Assembly (NCBI GenBank): GCA_024711025.1
Contig: JANJTP010000009.1
Location: forward strand, 1 to 42,349
Length of the DNA: 42,349 nt
Direction: 5' to 3'
From: Solirubrobacteraceae bacterium
GTDB taxonomy: Bacteria; Actinomycetota; Thermoleophilia; Solirubrobacterales; Solirubrobacteraceae
Within the stretch, counting starts at the first letter, position 1; each line of letters opens with the position of its first letter. Below are positions 16,702 to 24,768 of this stretch, piece by piece. Both the position numbers and the translations under genes were made by a program. The notes beneath the pieces were generated by a model, which worked only from the letters and a program-made list of their open reading frames with translations, searched no databases and was not told the DNA's origin.

Positions 16702-17751
16702 GTGACGTCTGATCGAGCGCCGCAACACGAGTCCCCCGCGGCCGCCGACGCGGCGATCCTCGCCGAGCGCAGGGCGAGGAGGGCCGAGCTCGCCGAGGGC
16801 GAGCTGCGCGAGCGCCTCTCCCGCGCGGAGGAGCGCGTCGCCGAGCTCGAGCACGCGGCTCACGAGATCGTTGCCCTGCGGGCCAGGCTTGCCGAGCGGG
16901 CCGAGCGCGACGCGCGTCTGGCGTCGGTCGTCGCCAGCGCCGCAGGGGCGCTGCGCGCGGCGCGCGTGGCGATCGACCGCGAGGTCGAGGCTCGCAGCGC
17001 CGCTCAGGCGGCGCTGGTCGCCGAGCGGGCCGGGCGCGAGGCGGCCGAGCAGGCCATCGCCGCCGAGCGCGCGGCGCGCGATGCGGCGACGAGCGCGCTG
17101 ACGGCCGAGCGAGCGCGGATGCTCGCGACGACGCACGCGCCGCCGCCACAGGTGGGCACGGCTGCGCCCGCTGCCGCCACCGCCGGGCCGGCCGCTCAGC
17201 CCGCGCCACCGGCGACCCAGACCTTCCCGCCGGTTCCCGTCGCTCCCGCCGGGGCCGGCGTCGCCGGAGAGACCGAGCGGCTCATCGCGGGGCTCGCGGC
17301 GGCCGCCGAGCGCCTGCGCGCGCAGGCCGAGCCGGTCGACGACGCGACGTCTTCAGCGCAGCCGCAGGAGCCGCCCGGGGGCGAGCCGGCGCCGGTGCCT
17401 GCGGCGCCGGTGCCTGCCGCGCCGGTGCCTGCCGCGCCGGTGGTCGCTGCGCCGGTGGCTGCTGTGCCGCTCGCTCCGGTGGCGGATGTCGAGCCGGCGC
17501 CTGCCGCGCCGGTGGTCGCTGCACCGCCGCCTCTTGTGCAGTCCGCTCCGGTAGCGGATGTCGAGCCGGCGCCGGTCGCGCCGCTCCCGCCGGCTGCTCC
17601 TGTGGAGGGCGTCGGACGGCCTTCGCCGCCGCCGCACTGGCCGGCCTCGGCACCGCAGCCGGCGCCCCGCCCACCCGCTCGGCACCCGCGCAGGCCCGCC
17701 GGCGGAGGCCTGCTCGGCCGGCTCGAGCGGGTGCTGTGGCGGCGCGGCTGA
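16702..17751 (+). CDS. Coiled-coil, Ala/Pro-rich protein with basic C-terminal helix
   Basis: This 349-aa protein has no recognisable family. Residues ~20-150 are Ala/Glu/Arg-rich with heptad-like spacing, a probable long coiled coil. Residues ~150-320 are Pro/Ala/Val-rich and contain PVPAA repeats and a duplicated APVADVEPAP block. The last residues (GGGLLGRLERVLWRRG) form a short basic amphipathic helix that could touch membrane or a partner. No signal peptide is seen. The GTG at 16702 is supported by TACGCT 7 nt upstream. It sits alone between the 58-aa gene and dnaE. A structural or scaffold role is speculation. Confidence 0.7.
   Translation: MTSDRAPQHESPAAADAAILAERRARRAELAEGELRERLSRAEERVAELEHAAHEIVALRARLAERAERDARLASVVASAAGALRAARVAIDREVEARSAAQAALVAERAGREAAEQAIAAERAARDAATSALTAERARMLATTHAPPPQVGTAAPAAATAGPAAQPAPPATQTFPPVPVAPAGAGVAGETERLIAGLAAAAERLRAQAEPVDDATSSAQPQEPPGGEPAPVPAAPVPAAPVPAAPVVAAPVAAVPLAPVADVEPAPAAPVVAAPPPLVQSAPVADVEPAPVAPLPPAAPVEGVGRPSPPPHWPASAPQPAPRPPARHPRRPAGGGLLGRLERVLWRRG
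17391..17470 (+). repeat. 15-bp in-frame tandem repeats (PVPAA units)
   Basis: Units close to CCGGTGCCTGCCGCG repeat in frame inside the coiled-coil gene, three near-exact copies then diverging ones (PVVAA, PVAAV). Copy number is likely to vary between strains. Confidence 0.7.
17473..17573 (+). repeat. 29-bp direct repeat inside the Ala/Pro-rich gene
   Basis: Positions 17473-17501 and 17545-17573 match with a single mismatch and encode the same APVADVEPA peptide. This marks a recent internal duplication of the Pro-rich region. Confidence 0.65.
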
Positions 17752-17778
17752 GGCCGTCTCGCCGTCCGGCACGACCCC

Positions 17779-17784
17779 TAGGCT
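17779..17784 (+). promoter_or_regulatory. -10 element (TAGGCT) of dnaE
   Basis: TAGGCT lies 10 nt before GTG 17795, predicting a leader of only a few nucleotides. Confidence 0.5.
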
Positions 17785-17794
17785 TCGCTCTCCC

Positions 17795-20700
17795 GTGACC
17801 GCTTCGGCCTGCGTCCACCTGCACGTCCACTCCGAGTACTCGCTGCTCGACGGGGCCTGCAAGATCGATGCGCTGGCCGAGCGCGCGGCGGCCTTCGGCC
17901 AGCCGGCGATCGGCCTGACCGACCACGGCGCGATGAACGGCGTCGTCGAGCTTTACCAGGCGGCCCGCGGCCACGGCATCAAGCCGATCGTCGGCTGCGA
18001 GATCTACTTCGTCGACGACCACGCCGAACGCGGGCGGCACGAGCACAACCACCTGACGCTGCTTGCCGCGACGAACGCCGGCTACCGAAACCTCGTGAAG
18101 CTGAGCTCCGCGGGCTTCCTCGAGGGACTGAACCGCGGCAAGCCGACCATCGACATGGAGCAGCTCGCGTCGCACGCCGATGGCCTGATCGCGCTGACCG
18201 GATGCCTGGCCTCGCGCTTCACCAGCCGGCTCGCGGACGGGCGCGACGACGAGGCCCGCGCCCACGCCGACGAGCTGCTGCAGGCGCTCGGTCACGACAA
18301 CGTCTACTTCGAGATCCAGAACAACGGCATCGCCGCGCAGGACCGGGCGAACGAGGGCATCGTGCGGATCGCGCGGGAGGTCGGCCGCCCGATCGTCGGC
18401 ACCGGCGACGTGCACTACCTGCGGCGCGAGGACCACCACCACCACACGGCGCTGCTGTGCGTGCAGACGAAGTCGACGCTCGCCGCGCCGAAGATGAGCT
18501 TCGAGACCAACGAGTTCTACCTGCGAACCAGCGAGGAGATGGCGCAGGCCTTCGGACCCTGGCCCGAGGCGCTCGCATCGACGATCGAGATCGCCGAGCG
18601 CTGCGACGTCGAGCTCGAGCTGGGCCGCCAGCTCATCCCGCGGTTCCTCCCCGACGGGGATGACGAGCGCACGTACCTGCGCGAGCGGGTCGTGGAGGGG
18701 TTGCGGGCGCGCTACGGCGACCCGCCGCCGGCCGCGGCGCTCGAGCGGATGGAGATGGAGCTCGAGGTCATCGACCGGATGGGCTTCAACGCCTACTTCC
18801 TGATCGTCTGGGACTTCGTCGCATGGGCGCGCGCCAACGGCGTCGCCGTCGGCCCCGGCCGCGGCTCGGCCGCGGGCTCGCTCGTCGCCTACTGCCTGCG
18901 GATCACCGACATCGATCCGCTCCGCTATGACCTCCTGTTCGAGCGCTTCCTGAATCCCGAGCGCGTCTCGATGCCGGACATCGACATCGACTTCTCGGTG
19001 CGGGGTCGCGAGCGCGTGATGCAGTACGTGAACGAGAAGTACGGCCGCGAGTCGGTCGCGCAGATCATCACGTTCGGCAAGATGGCGGCGCGCGCCGCCA
19101 CGAAGGACGCCGCACGCGTGCTCGGCCACGGCTACAGCGAAGGCGACCGGCTCGCCAAGCTGATCCCGGAGCCGATCATGGGCCGCCCGCCGAGCCTCGA
19201 GGACTGCCTGGCGCCCGGCGAGGATCTGCGCGCGGTCTACGACGCCGAGCCGTCGGCCAAGCAGATCATCGACGTCGCCCGGGGGCTTGAGGGCGTCGCC
19301 CGCAACTCGTCGATCCACGCCGCGGCGGTCGTCATCGCCGACCGCCCGTTGACCGACATCGTGCCGGTCCAGCTCGCCGACGCGAACGCCAGGGGCGAGG
19401 ACGGCGAGCGCGTCTACAAGGTCGTCACGCAGTTCGCGATGGGGCCGGTCGAGAAGCTCGGCCTGCTCAAGATGGACTTCCTCGGGCTGCGCAACCTCGA
19501 CGTCATCGAGGACGCCCTCGACATCGTCGAGCGCTCGACCGGCGAGCGGCCCGACATGGCGACCCTCCGGCTCGACGACGCCCGCACCTACGAGATGCTC
19601 GGCCGGGGCGACTCCGTCGGCGTCTTCCAGTTCGAGTCCGAGGGGATGCAGGACGCGCTGCGCAAGGTGCGTCCCACGGCGTTCGACGACCTCGTCGCGC
19701 TCGTCGCCCTCTACCGCCCGGGGGCGATGGACCAGATCCCGACGTACGCGCGCGGCAAGCGCGACCGATCCGCGGTCGCGATCCCCGACGAGCGCCTCGA
19801 GCCGATCATCGGGCCGACCTACGGCGTGATCCTCTACCAGGAGCAGGCGATGCAGATCGCCAAGGCCCTGGCGGGATTCAGCGGCGCGAAGGCCGACGAC
19901 CTGCGTAAGGCGATCGGCAAGAAGAACCGCGAGCAGATGGCCGAGCTCGAGCCCGAGTTCCGCGCGGGCTGCCGCGCATCGGGCACCGACCCGCAGGTCA
20001 TCGACTGGCTGTGGACGACTAACGAGAAGTCCGCCGACTACTCCTTCAACCGCTCGCACGCCGCCTGCTACGCGCTGATCGCGTACCGGACGGCGTGGCT
20101 GAAGGCGAACCACCCCGCCGAGTACATGGCGGCGCTGATCTCGTCGGTCATGGACACGAAGGACAAGGTTCCGTTCTTCGCCGCTCGCTGCGAGGACATG
20201 GGGATCCAGATCCTGCCCCCCGACGTGAGCCTCTCCGACCACGAGTTCGTCGTCGTCGACGGCGCCATCCGCTTCGGTCTCGACGCCGTCAAGGGCGTCG
20301 GCTACCAGGCGGTCGAGGCGATCAAGGAGGCGCGCGAGCGCGGCGGGCCGTTCACCTCGCTGTGGGACTTCTGCGCCCGCGTCGACGCGCGCGTCGTGAA
20401 CAAGCGCGCGATCGAGGCGCTCATCAAGTCGGGCGCGCTCGGCTCGACCGGCGCGAGCCGCAAGGGCATGCTGGCCGTCCTCGAGCAGGCCCAGTCCGCG
20501 GGGCAGCAGAGCCAGCTCGACGCCCAGATCGGCCAGGGCTCGATCTTCGACGTCCTCGGGGGGGGAGACGACGGGGGAGGCGCGCCGTCCAGCGCGATGA
20601 CGGCGTTTACGCCGGCGCACCCGCCGATCCCAGCCGAGGAGTTCGATCAGCGCGAGCTGCTCGCGATCGAGAAGGAGGCGATCGGCCTCTTCGTCTCGAC

Positions 20701-21328
20701 CCACCCGCTCAAGGAGGTGCGCGAGGCGCTGCGCGCCGCGGTCGACGGATCGCTCGCCGAGCTGCCCGCGCGGCGCGACGGCGACTGGGTGACGGCCGGA
20801 GGGATCGTCTCCCAGGCCAAGAAGATCCGCACCCGCAGCGGCACGACCATGATGTTCGCCACGCTCGACGACCTCGAAGGCGAGCTGGAGATCATCGCCT
20901 TCGAGAAGACGATCGCCGAGTGCGAAGGCGCGCTCGCCGTCGACGAGATCGTCCTCGTCCGTGGGCGCATCGACCACAAGGACAAGGACAAGACCTGCCT
21001 CGTCGTCCAGAGCGTCGAGCGCTTCGACCCCAGTCCCGAGCAGGTCGCCGCGGCGCGGGAGGCCGCCGCGCGCGAGCCGCGGGAGACGCTGCCCCAGCCG
21101 CTGCGCCTGCGCCTCGACGCCGCCTCCGGCGGCGTGCCCGCGAGCATCATCGACGATCTCAAGCATGCCCTCTCGAACCACGTGGGGGAGAGCGAGGTCG
21201 TGCTCGACGTGCGCACCTCCCACGGCGAGCGGACGCTGCGCTTCGGCGAGGCCTACCGCGTCGCGCCGACGCCGAGCCTCAAAGCCGAGCTCGACCATCT
21301 CTTGGGCGCCGCTTCCGCGGGCGCCTGA
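17795..21328 (+). CDS. dnaE: DNA polymerase III alpha subunit (DnaE1 type)
   Basis: This is the replicative C-family polymerase, 1177 aa. The N-terminal PHP domain keeps all metal ligands expected for an active 3'-5' exonuclease: His10, His12, Asp19, His44, Glu69, then a His in HNHLTLL, Cys in LTGCLAS, and Asp/His in GTGDVHYL. The polymerase core has GPGRGSAAGSLVAY and the catalytic PDIDIDF aspartates (Asp395 onward). Helix-hairpin-helix and OB-fold (nucleic-acid-binding, residues ~985-1060) regions follow. No intein is present. GTG 17795 is chosen because TAGGCT precedes it and the protein then starts just before the PHP motif. It is convergent with nfo, 4 bp apart. Confidence 0.96.
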   Translation: MTASACVHLHVHSEYSLLDGACKIDALAERAAAFGQPAIGLTDHGAMNGVVELYQAARGHGIKPIVGCEIYFVDDHAERGRHEHNHLTLLAATNAGYRNLVKLSSAGFLEGLNRGKPTIDMEQLASHADGLIALTGCLASRFTSRLADGRDDEARAHADELLQALGHDNVYFEIQNNGIAAQDRANEGIVRIAREVGRPIVGTGDVHYLRREDHHHHTALLCVQTKSTLAAPKMSFETNEFYLRTSEEMAQAFGPWPEALASTIEIAERCDVELELGRQLIPRFLPDGDDERTYLRERVVEGLRARYGDPPPAAALERMEMELEVIDRMGFNAYFLIVWDFVAWARANGVAVGPGRGSAAGSLVAYCLRITDIDPLRYDLLFERFLNPERVSMPDIDIDFSVRGRERVMQYVNEKYGRESVAQIITFGKMAARAATKDAARVLGHGYSEGDRLAKLIPEPIMGRPPSLEDCLAPGEDLRAVYDAEPSAKQIIDVARGLEGVARNSSIHAAAVVIADRPLTDIVPVQLADANARGEDGERVYKVVTQFAMGPVEKLGLLKMDFLGLRNLDVIEDALDIVERSTGERPDMATLRLDDARTYEMLGRGDSVGVFQFESEGMQDALRKVRPTAFDDLVALVALYRPGAMDQIPTYARGKRDRSAVAIPDERLEPIIGPTYGVILYQEQAMQIAKALAGFSGAKADDLRKAIGKKNREQMAELEPEFRAGCRASGTDPQVIDWLWTTNEKSADYSFNRSHAACYALIAYRTAWLKANHPAEYMAALISSVMDTKDKVPFFAARCEDMGIQILPPDVSLSDHEFVVVDGAIRFGLDAVKGVGYQAVEAIKEARERGGPFTSLWDFCARVDARVVNKRAIEALIKSGALGSTGASRKGMLAVLEQAQSAGQQSQLDAQIGQGSIFDVLGGGDDGGGAPSSAMTAFTPAHPPIPAEEFDQRELLAIEKEAIGLFVSTHPLKEVREALRAAVDGSLAELPARRDGDWVTAGGIVSQAKKIRTRSGTTMMFATLDDLEGELEIIAFEKTIAECEGALAVDEIVLVRGRIDHKDKDKTCLVVQSVERFDPSPEQVAAAREAAAREPRETLPQPLRLRLDAASGGVPASIIDDLKHALSNHVGESEVVLDVRTSHGERTLRFGEAYRVAPTPSLKAELDHLLGAASAGA

Positions 21329-21332
21329 AGCG

Positions 21333-22193
21333 TCAGCCGCGCGCCGCCAGGCCCTCCTCGCGCAGCCGCAGGCAGAGGGAGACCTCTTCGGCGGTCGGGC
21401 CCTTGCGCTCCGGCCCCGGGGTTTCGAGCACGCACGGCAGGGCGTCGAAGCGGGGCTCGCTGAGGAACACGCGGCAGCCGTCGAGGCCGAGCTCGCCCTG
21501 GCCGACGTCGGCGTGACGATCGCGGTTCGAGCCGAGCGGCGTCTGGCTGTCGTTCAGATGCAGGGAGCCGATGCGGCCCGGCCCGACCTGCGCCTCGCAT
21601 GCATCGACCGCCGACGCGAGCGCCTGTGCGGTGCGGATCTCGATCCCCGACGCAAGCATGTGACAGGAGTCCAAGCAGACGCCGAGGCGCGCATCGCCGC
21701 CCGCCGCGTCGAGCAGCGCCGCCAGCTCCCCGAACGAGCGCCCCAGCGTCCCGCCCGCGCCCGCGGTGTTCTCGAGATGCAGCGCGCAGCCCTCCGACTC
21801 GGCGAGCGCCTCGCGGAACAGGCTGCCCGCCCGCGCGATCGCAGGCCCCACGTCGCCGGTCTTCGCCGATCCCGGATGCAGCACGACGGCATGCGCGCCG
21901 AGCGCCGCACCGGCGCGCAGCGACGCCACGAGCGACGTCAGCGTACGCTCGCGGATCTGCGGATCGTCGCTCGCGGCGTTCAGCAGGTAGACCGCGTGGA
22001 TCAAGAGCGCGTCCACCGGCCCGGCCGCGAGCGCCTCGCGAAACGCCTCCACCTGCTCGGCTGAGTAGACCGTCGGCTTCCAGGCACGTGGGTTCTGGTT
22101 GAAGATCTGGATCGCGCGGGCGCCCAGCGCCTCGCCGCGCTCAACGGCCTTCGCCGGGCCGCCGGCAGGGGAGACGTGTGCGCCTATCAACAT
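21333..22193 (-). CDS. nfo: Endonuclease IV (AP endonuclease)
   Basis: Endonuclease IV cuts at abasic sites during base excision repair. The 286-aa TIM-barrel protein starts with LIGAHVSPAGG and carries the zinc-ligand motifs in order: HAVYLLN, LHPGS, HLENTAGAGG, CLDSCHMLASG, LHLNDSQTPLGSNRDRHADVGQGELG and LETPG. Length and all motifs are normal. It is divergent from gltX with only 24 bp between start codons. Confidence 0.95.
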   Translation of the reverse strand: MLIGAHVSPAGGPAKAVERGEALGARAIQIFNQNPRAWKPTVYSAEQVEAFREALAAGPVDALLIHAVYLLNAASDDPQIRERTLTSLVASLRAGAALGAHAVVLHPGSAKTGDVGPAIARAGSLFREALAESEGCALHLENTAGAGGTLGRSFGELAALLDAAGGDARLGVCLDSCHMLASGIEIRTAQALASAVDACEAQVGPGRIGSLHLNDSQTPLGSNRDRHADVGQGELGLDGCRVFLSEPRFDALPCVLETPGPERKGPTAEEVSLCLRLREEGLAARG

Positions 22194-22202
22194 GCGGCCG
22201 CG

Positions 22203-22209
22203 TAGATTG
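22203..22209. promoter_or_regulatory. Overlapping divergent -10 elements of gltX and nfo
   Basis: On the plus strand TAGATT (22203-22208) lies 9 nt before the gltX ATG. On the minus strand CAATCT (22209-22204) lies 10 nt before the nfo ATG. The hexamers share five bases, so the whole 24-bp intergenic region would hold both promoters. The nfo element lacks the first consensus T. Confidence 0.45.
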
Positions 22210-22217
22210 CCAGGTCC

Positions 22218-23543
22218 ATGCGCGTTCGCTTCGCTCCCTCACCAACCGGCACCCTGCACATCGGCGGCGCTCGCACAGCGCTCTACAACTGGCTCGCCGC
22301 GCGCCATGCCGGCGGGCGCTTCACGCTGCGCATCGAGGACACCGATCGCGAGCGCTCGACGCCCGAGAACGTCGCTCAGATCTACGACGCCCTGCGCTGG
22401 CTCGAGCTCGACTGGGACGAGGAGCCGGTCTCCCAGAGCGACAACGAGGAGCGCCACCGGCTCGTCGTCGAGCGGCTGCTCGAGAGCGGCAAGGCGTACC
22501 GGAGCAGCGCGACCGGCGAGGACGTCCGCGCCTGGAAGGCCGAGCACGGCGCCGGTCGCGGCTACCGCGGAATGCCCGAGGCCGACGGCGCCGTGCGTCT
22601 GCGCGTGCCCGACGAGGGTCAGACCGTCGTCCACGACCTGATCCGCGGCGACACCGTCTTCGAGCACCGCCACCTCGACGATCCCGTCATCGCGCGCGCC
22701 GACCGCAGCCCGCTCTACAACCTCGCCGTCGCCGTCGACGACCACGACGCGGAGATCACCCACGTCATCCGCGGCGAGGATCACATCTCCAACACCCCCA
22801 AGCAGCTGCTGGTTCTCGAGGCGATCGGCGCGCCCAAGCCCGTCTACGCCCACCTGCCGCTGCTCCACGGGCCCGACGGCAAGAAGCTCTCCAAGCGTCA
22901 CGGCGCCGCGAGCGTGCAGGAGCTGCGCGACGCCGGGTACCTGCCGGAGGCCGTGCGCAACTACATCGCGCTGCTCGGCTGGGGCGACACCGAGGACGAG
23001 ACCCTCATCGCCACCGACGAGCTGGTCCGTCGCTTCGACCTCACGCGCGTGTCGAAGAGCCCCGCGCGGTTCGACGAGCAGAAGCTGCGCTGGATGAACG
23101 GCCGCTACGTTCGCGAGCTCGGCACCGAGGAGCTCACCCGTCGCCTCGAGGAGTTCACCGGTCGTGACGGGCTGGACGCCGCGGTCGGCATCAGCGAGGA
23201 GAAGATCCAGACCCTCGCCGACTTCTGGCCCCTCGCGGGGTTCATCCTCGACGGGCCGGCAGACGACCAGGCCGCCCGCGAGCGGTGGCTCGACGGCGGC
23301 GGCCGCGGCATGCTCGCCGACGCCCGCCGGGTGCTCGGCGAGCTCGGCGCCTGGAACGTCGAGACGCTCGACAAGGCGCTGCGCGAGGTCGTCGCCCGTC
23401 GTGAGGCCAAGCCCCGCGACGTCTATCAGCCGCTGCGCGTGGCACTCGCGGGCACGACGGTCTCGCCCGGCATCTTCGAGACACTCGACGTGCTCGGCCG
23501 CGACGAGGCGCTACGGCGCATCGACGCCGCCCTCGCCGGCTGA
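22218..23543 (+). CDS. gltX: Glutamyl-tRNA synthetase
   Basis: GltX charges tRNA-Glu, and in GatCAB organisms often also tRNA-Gln. This class I enzyme (441 aa) has the HIGH motif as APSPTGTLHIGGART, the KMSKS motif as KKLSKRHG, and the helical anticodon-binding domain at the C-terminus. The FTLRIEDTDRERS segment and absence of an N-terminal beta-barrel tail separate it from GlnRS. gatCAB at 34827-37977 makes a non-discriminating role plausible, but the specificity residues were not analysed. Confidence 0.95.
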   Translation: MRVRFAPSPTGTLHIGGARTALYNWLAARHAGGRFTLRIEDTDRERSTPENVAQIYDALRWLELDWDEEPVSQSDNEERHRLVVERLLESGKAYRSSATGEDVRAWKAEHGAGRGYRGMPEADGAVRLRVPDEGQTVVHDLIRGDTVFEHRHLDDPVIARADRSPLYNLAVAVDDHDAEITHVIRGEDHISNTPKQLLVLEAIGAPKPVYAHLPLLHGPDGKKLSKRHGAASVQELRDAGYLPEAVRNYIALLGWGDTEDETLIATDELVRRFDLTRVSKSPARFDEQKLRWMNGRYVRELGTEELTRRLEEFTGRDGLDAAVGISEEKIQTLADFWPLAGFILDGPADDQAARERWLDGGGRGMLADARRVLGELGAWNVETLDKALREVVARREAKPRDVYQPLRVALAGTTVSPGIFETLDVLGRDEALRRIDAALAG

Positions 23544-23557
23544 GCGCCGGCCTCGCT

Positions 23558-23584
23558 CATACTTCCGCCGAGCCCTGCCGATAG
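23558..23584 (+). promoter_or_regulatory. Possible sigma-28 (FliA/WhiG)-type promoter
   Basis: GCCGATAG (23577-23584) matches seven of eight bases of the sigma-28 -10 consensus GCCGATAA. Fifteen nt upstream is CATA (23558-23561), a two-of-four match to TAAA. A start about 7 nt downstream gives a leader of ~45 nt for the HDOD-LuxR gene. The weak -35 keeps this tentative. Confidence 0.4.
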
Positions 23585-23619
23585 GGGGGCAAGGGCTCCG
23601 CGAGGGGCCGTTCAGCCCC
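23570..23619 (+). other. Two hairpins upstream of the HDOD-LuxR gene
   Basis: Hairpin 1 pairs GAGCCCTGCC (23570-23579) with GGCAAGGGCTC (23588-23598) with one bulged base. Hairpin 2 pairs GGGGC (23604-23608) with GCCCC (23615-23619). No U-run follows. They could terminate gltX transcripts or act in the 5' leader of the next gene. I do not recognise a known riboswitch. Confidence 0.4.
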
Positions 23620-23636
23620 AGGCCAGGACCGCGAGG

Positions 23637-24722
23637 ATGCAGTCAGCGAGCGCCACAACAGTGCAGGCAGTCGAGACGACCGACGCGGCAGTCGCGCGTC
23701 ACCAAAACGAAGGGCACGGACGTCGGTTGACGGCCGCCTTCGAGGCGCTCGAAGGCTTCCCGGCGCTCGCCGAGTCGCGTGATCGCGTCCTGCGCCTCGT
23801 CGGCGACGAGCAGCTCAACCTGGGCGAGATCGTCGCCGCCGTCGAGAGCGACGTCGCGCTCGTCATCGCCGTCCTGCGGGTCGCCAACCAGCAGGAGGGA
23901 CGCGGCCGCGGGCGCATCGAGACCATCGTGCAGGCGGCCGAGGTCCTGTCGCCCGAAGCGGTCCAGTCGATCGCCACGCGAGCCCGCACGTTCGACTTCT
24001 TCGAGCGCTCCTCCGTCTGGGACGGCGCGCCGGAGCGTCTTCGCCTGCACGCCGTCAGTACCCAGCGAGCGGCCGAGCGGCTCGCCGTCGAAACCGGGTA
24101 CGAGCAGCGCGACCGGCTGATCGTCACCGCGCTGCTGCACGACATCGGCAGCCTCGTGCTCACCCACGCGTACCCCGGCTACCCCGCGCAGGTCCACCAG
24201 GGGGCTCGTACTCCCGAGGAGCGGGTCAATCGCGAGCGTCGCGAGCTCGGCGTCGACCACGCCCTCGTCGGCGGCGTGCTCGCTCGCCGCTGGGGCCTGC
24301 CCCACAGCGTCGCCTCGGTGATCGAGCGCCATCACGCCGATGACGCGAGCGGCGAGACGGCCTATGTGCGGCTCGCCGACATGCTCGCGCACTACGCGCA
24401 CGGCGACAGCATCAACCCCGCCGAGATGCTCAAGTGCGCGCGGGCGATCGACCTCGACATCGAAGATCTGCGCGGCGTCATGTACGACCTGCCCTACCCG
24501 GCGACGCGCAGGATCCGCCAGATCGACCCGTGTCCGCTCTCGAGCCGAGAGGTCGAGGTTCTGCGCCGGCTCGCCGAGGGCAAGGTCTACAAGCAGATCG
24601 CCCACGAGCTGGAGCTCTCCACGAGCACCGTGCGAACCCATCTCCACAACGTCTACGGCAAGCTCGGCGCCGTCGATCGCGCGCAGGCCGTGCTGATGGC
24701 GACCGAGCGGGGCTGGATCTAG
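23637..24722 (+). CDS. HDOD domain protein with C-terminal LuxR-type DNA-binding domain
   Basis: The 361-aa protein has an HDOD domain (about residues 30-260), including LLHDIGSLVLTHAYP and a second histidine segment IERHHADD. A LuxR/FixJ helix-turn-helix follows at residues ~295-361 (LSSREVEVLRRLAEGKVYKQIAHELELSTSTVRTHLHNVYGKLG), with the usual SxREVEVL and VRTHxxNxYxKLG motifs. HDOD proteins act in signalling, motility and stress; the ligand is unknown. It has no receiver domain, so it is a one-component regulator or is controlled by protein contacts. It is monocistronic, downstream of gltX, and may be read by a sigma-28-like promoter. Regulatory targets cannot be told. Confidence 0.88.
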   Translation: MQSASATTVQAVETTDAAVARHQNEGHGRRLTAAFEALEGFPALAESRDRVLRLVGDEQLNLGEIVAAVESDVALVIAVLRVANQQEGRGRGRIETIVQAAEVLSPEAVQSIATRARTFDFFERSSVWDGAPERLRLHAVSTQRAAERLAVETGYEQRDRLIVTALLHDIGSLVLTHAYPGYPAQVHQGARTPEERVNRERRELGVDHALVGGVLARRWGLPHSVASVIERHHADDASGETAYVRLADMLAHYAHGDSINPAEMLKCARAIDLDIEDLRGVMYDLPYPATRRIRQIDPCPLSSREVEVLRRLAEGKVYKQIAHELELSTSTVRTHLHNVYGKLGAVDRAQAVLMATERGWI

Positions 24723-24739
24723 ACGGTCGGCGCCGCGGT

Positions 24740-24758
24740 GGCCCGGAACCACCGGGCT
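24740..24758. terminator. Bidirectional hairpin between convergent genes
   Basis: GCCCGG (24741-24746), loop AACCA and CCGGGC (24752-24757), extendable by one G-U pair. It stands between the stops of the HDOD-LuxR gene and the VanZ-like gene. No U-tract, as is common in GC-rich actinobacteria. Confidence 0.45.
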
Positions 24759-24768
24759 CGCCTCCCGA

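Noticed and set aside
17282-21298. Very long antisense open frame (over 1300 codons) opposite the coiled-coil gene and dnaE
   Set aside because: Its translation is Arg/Val/Asp/Leu-rich with no domain pattern and it mirrors the GC-rich third positions of the real genes. Similar antisense frames lie opposite pcrA (29865-33356), ilvB (38252-41515) and argJ-argB (3132-5231).
23570-23636. Cyclic-di-GMP (GEMM) riboswitch before the HDOD-LuxR gene
   Set aside because: The conserved core and tetraloop-receptor features of GEMM RNAs are not found; GCCGATAG is better explained as a sigma-28-like -10.
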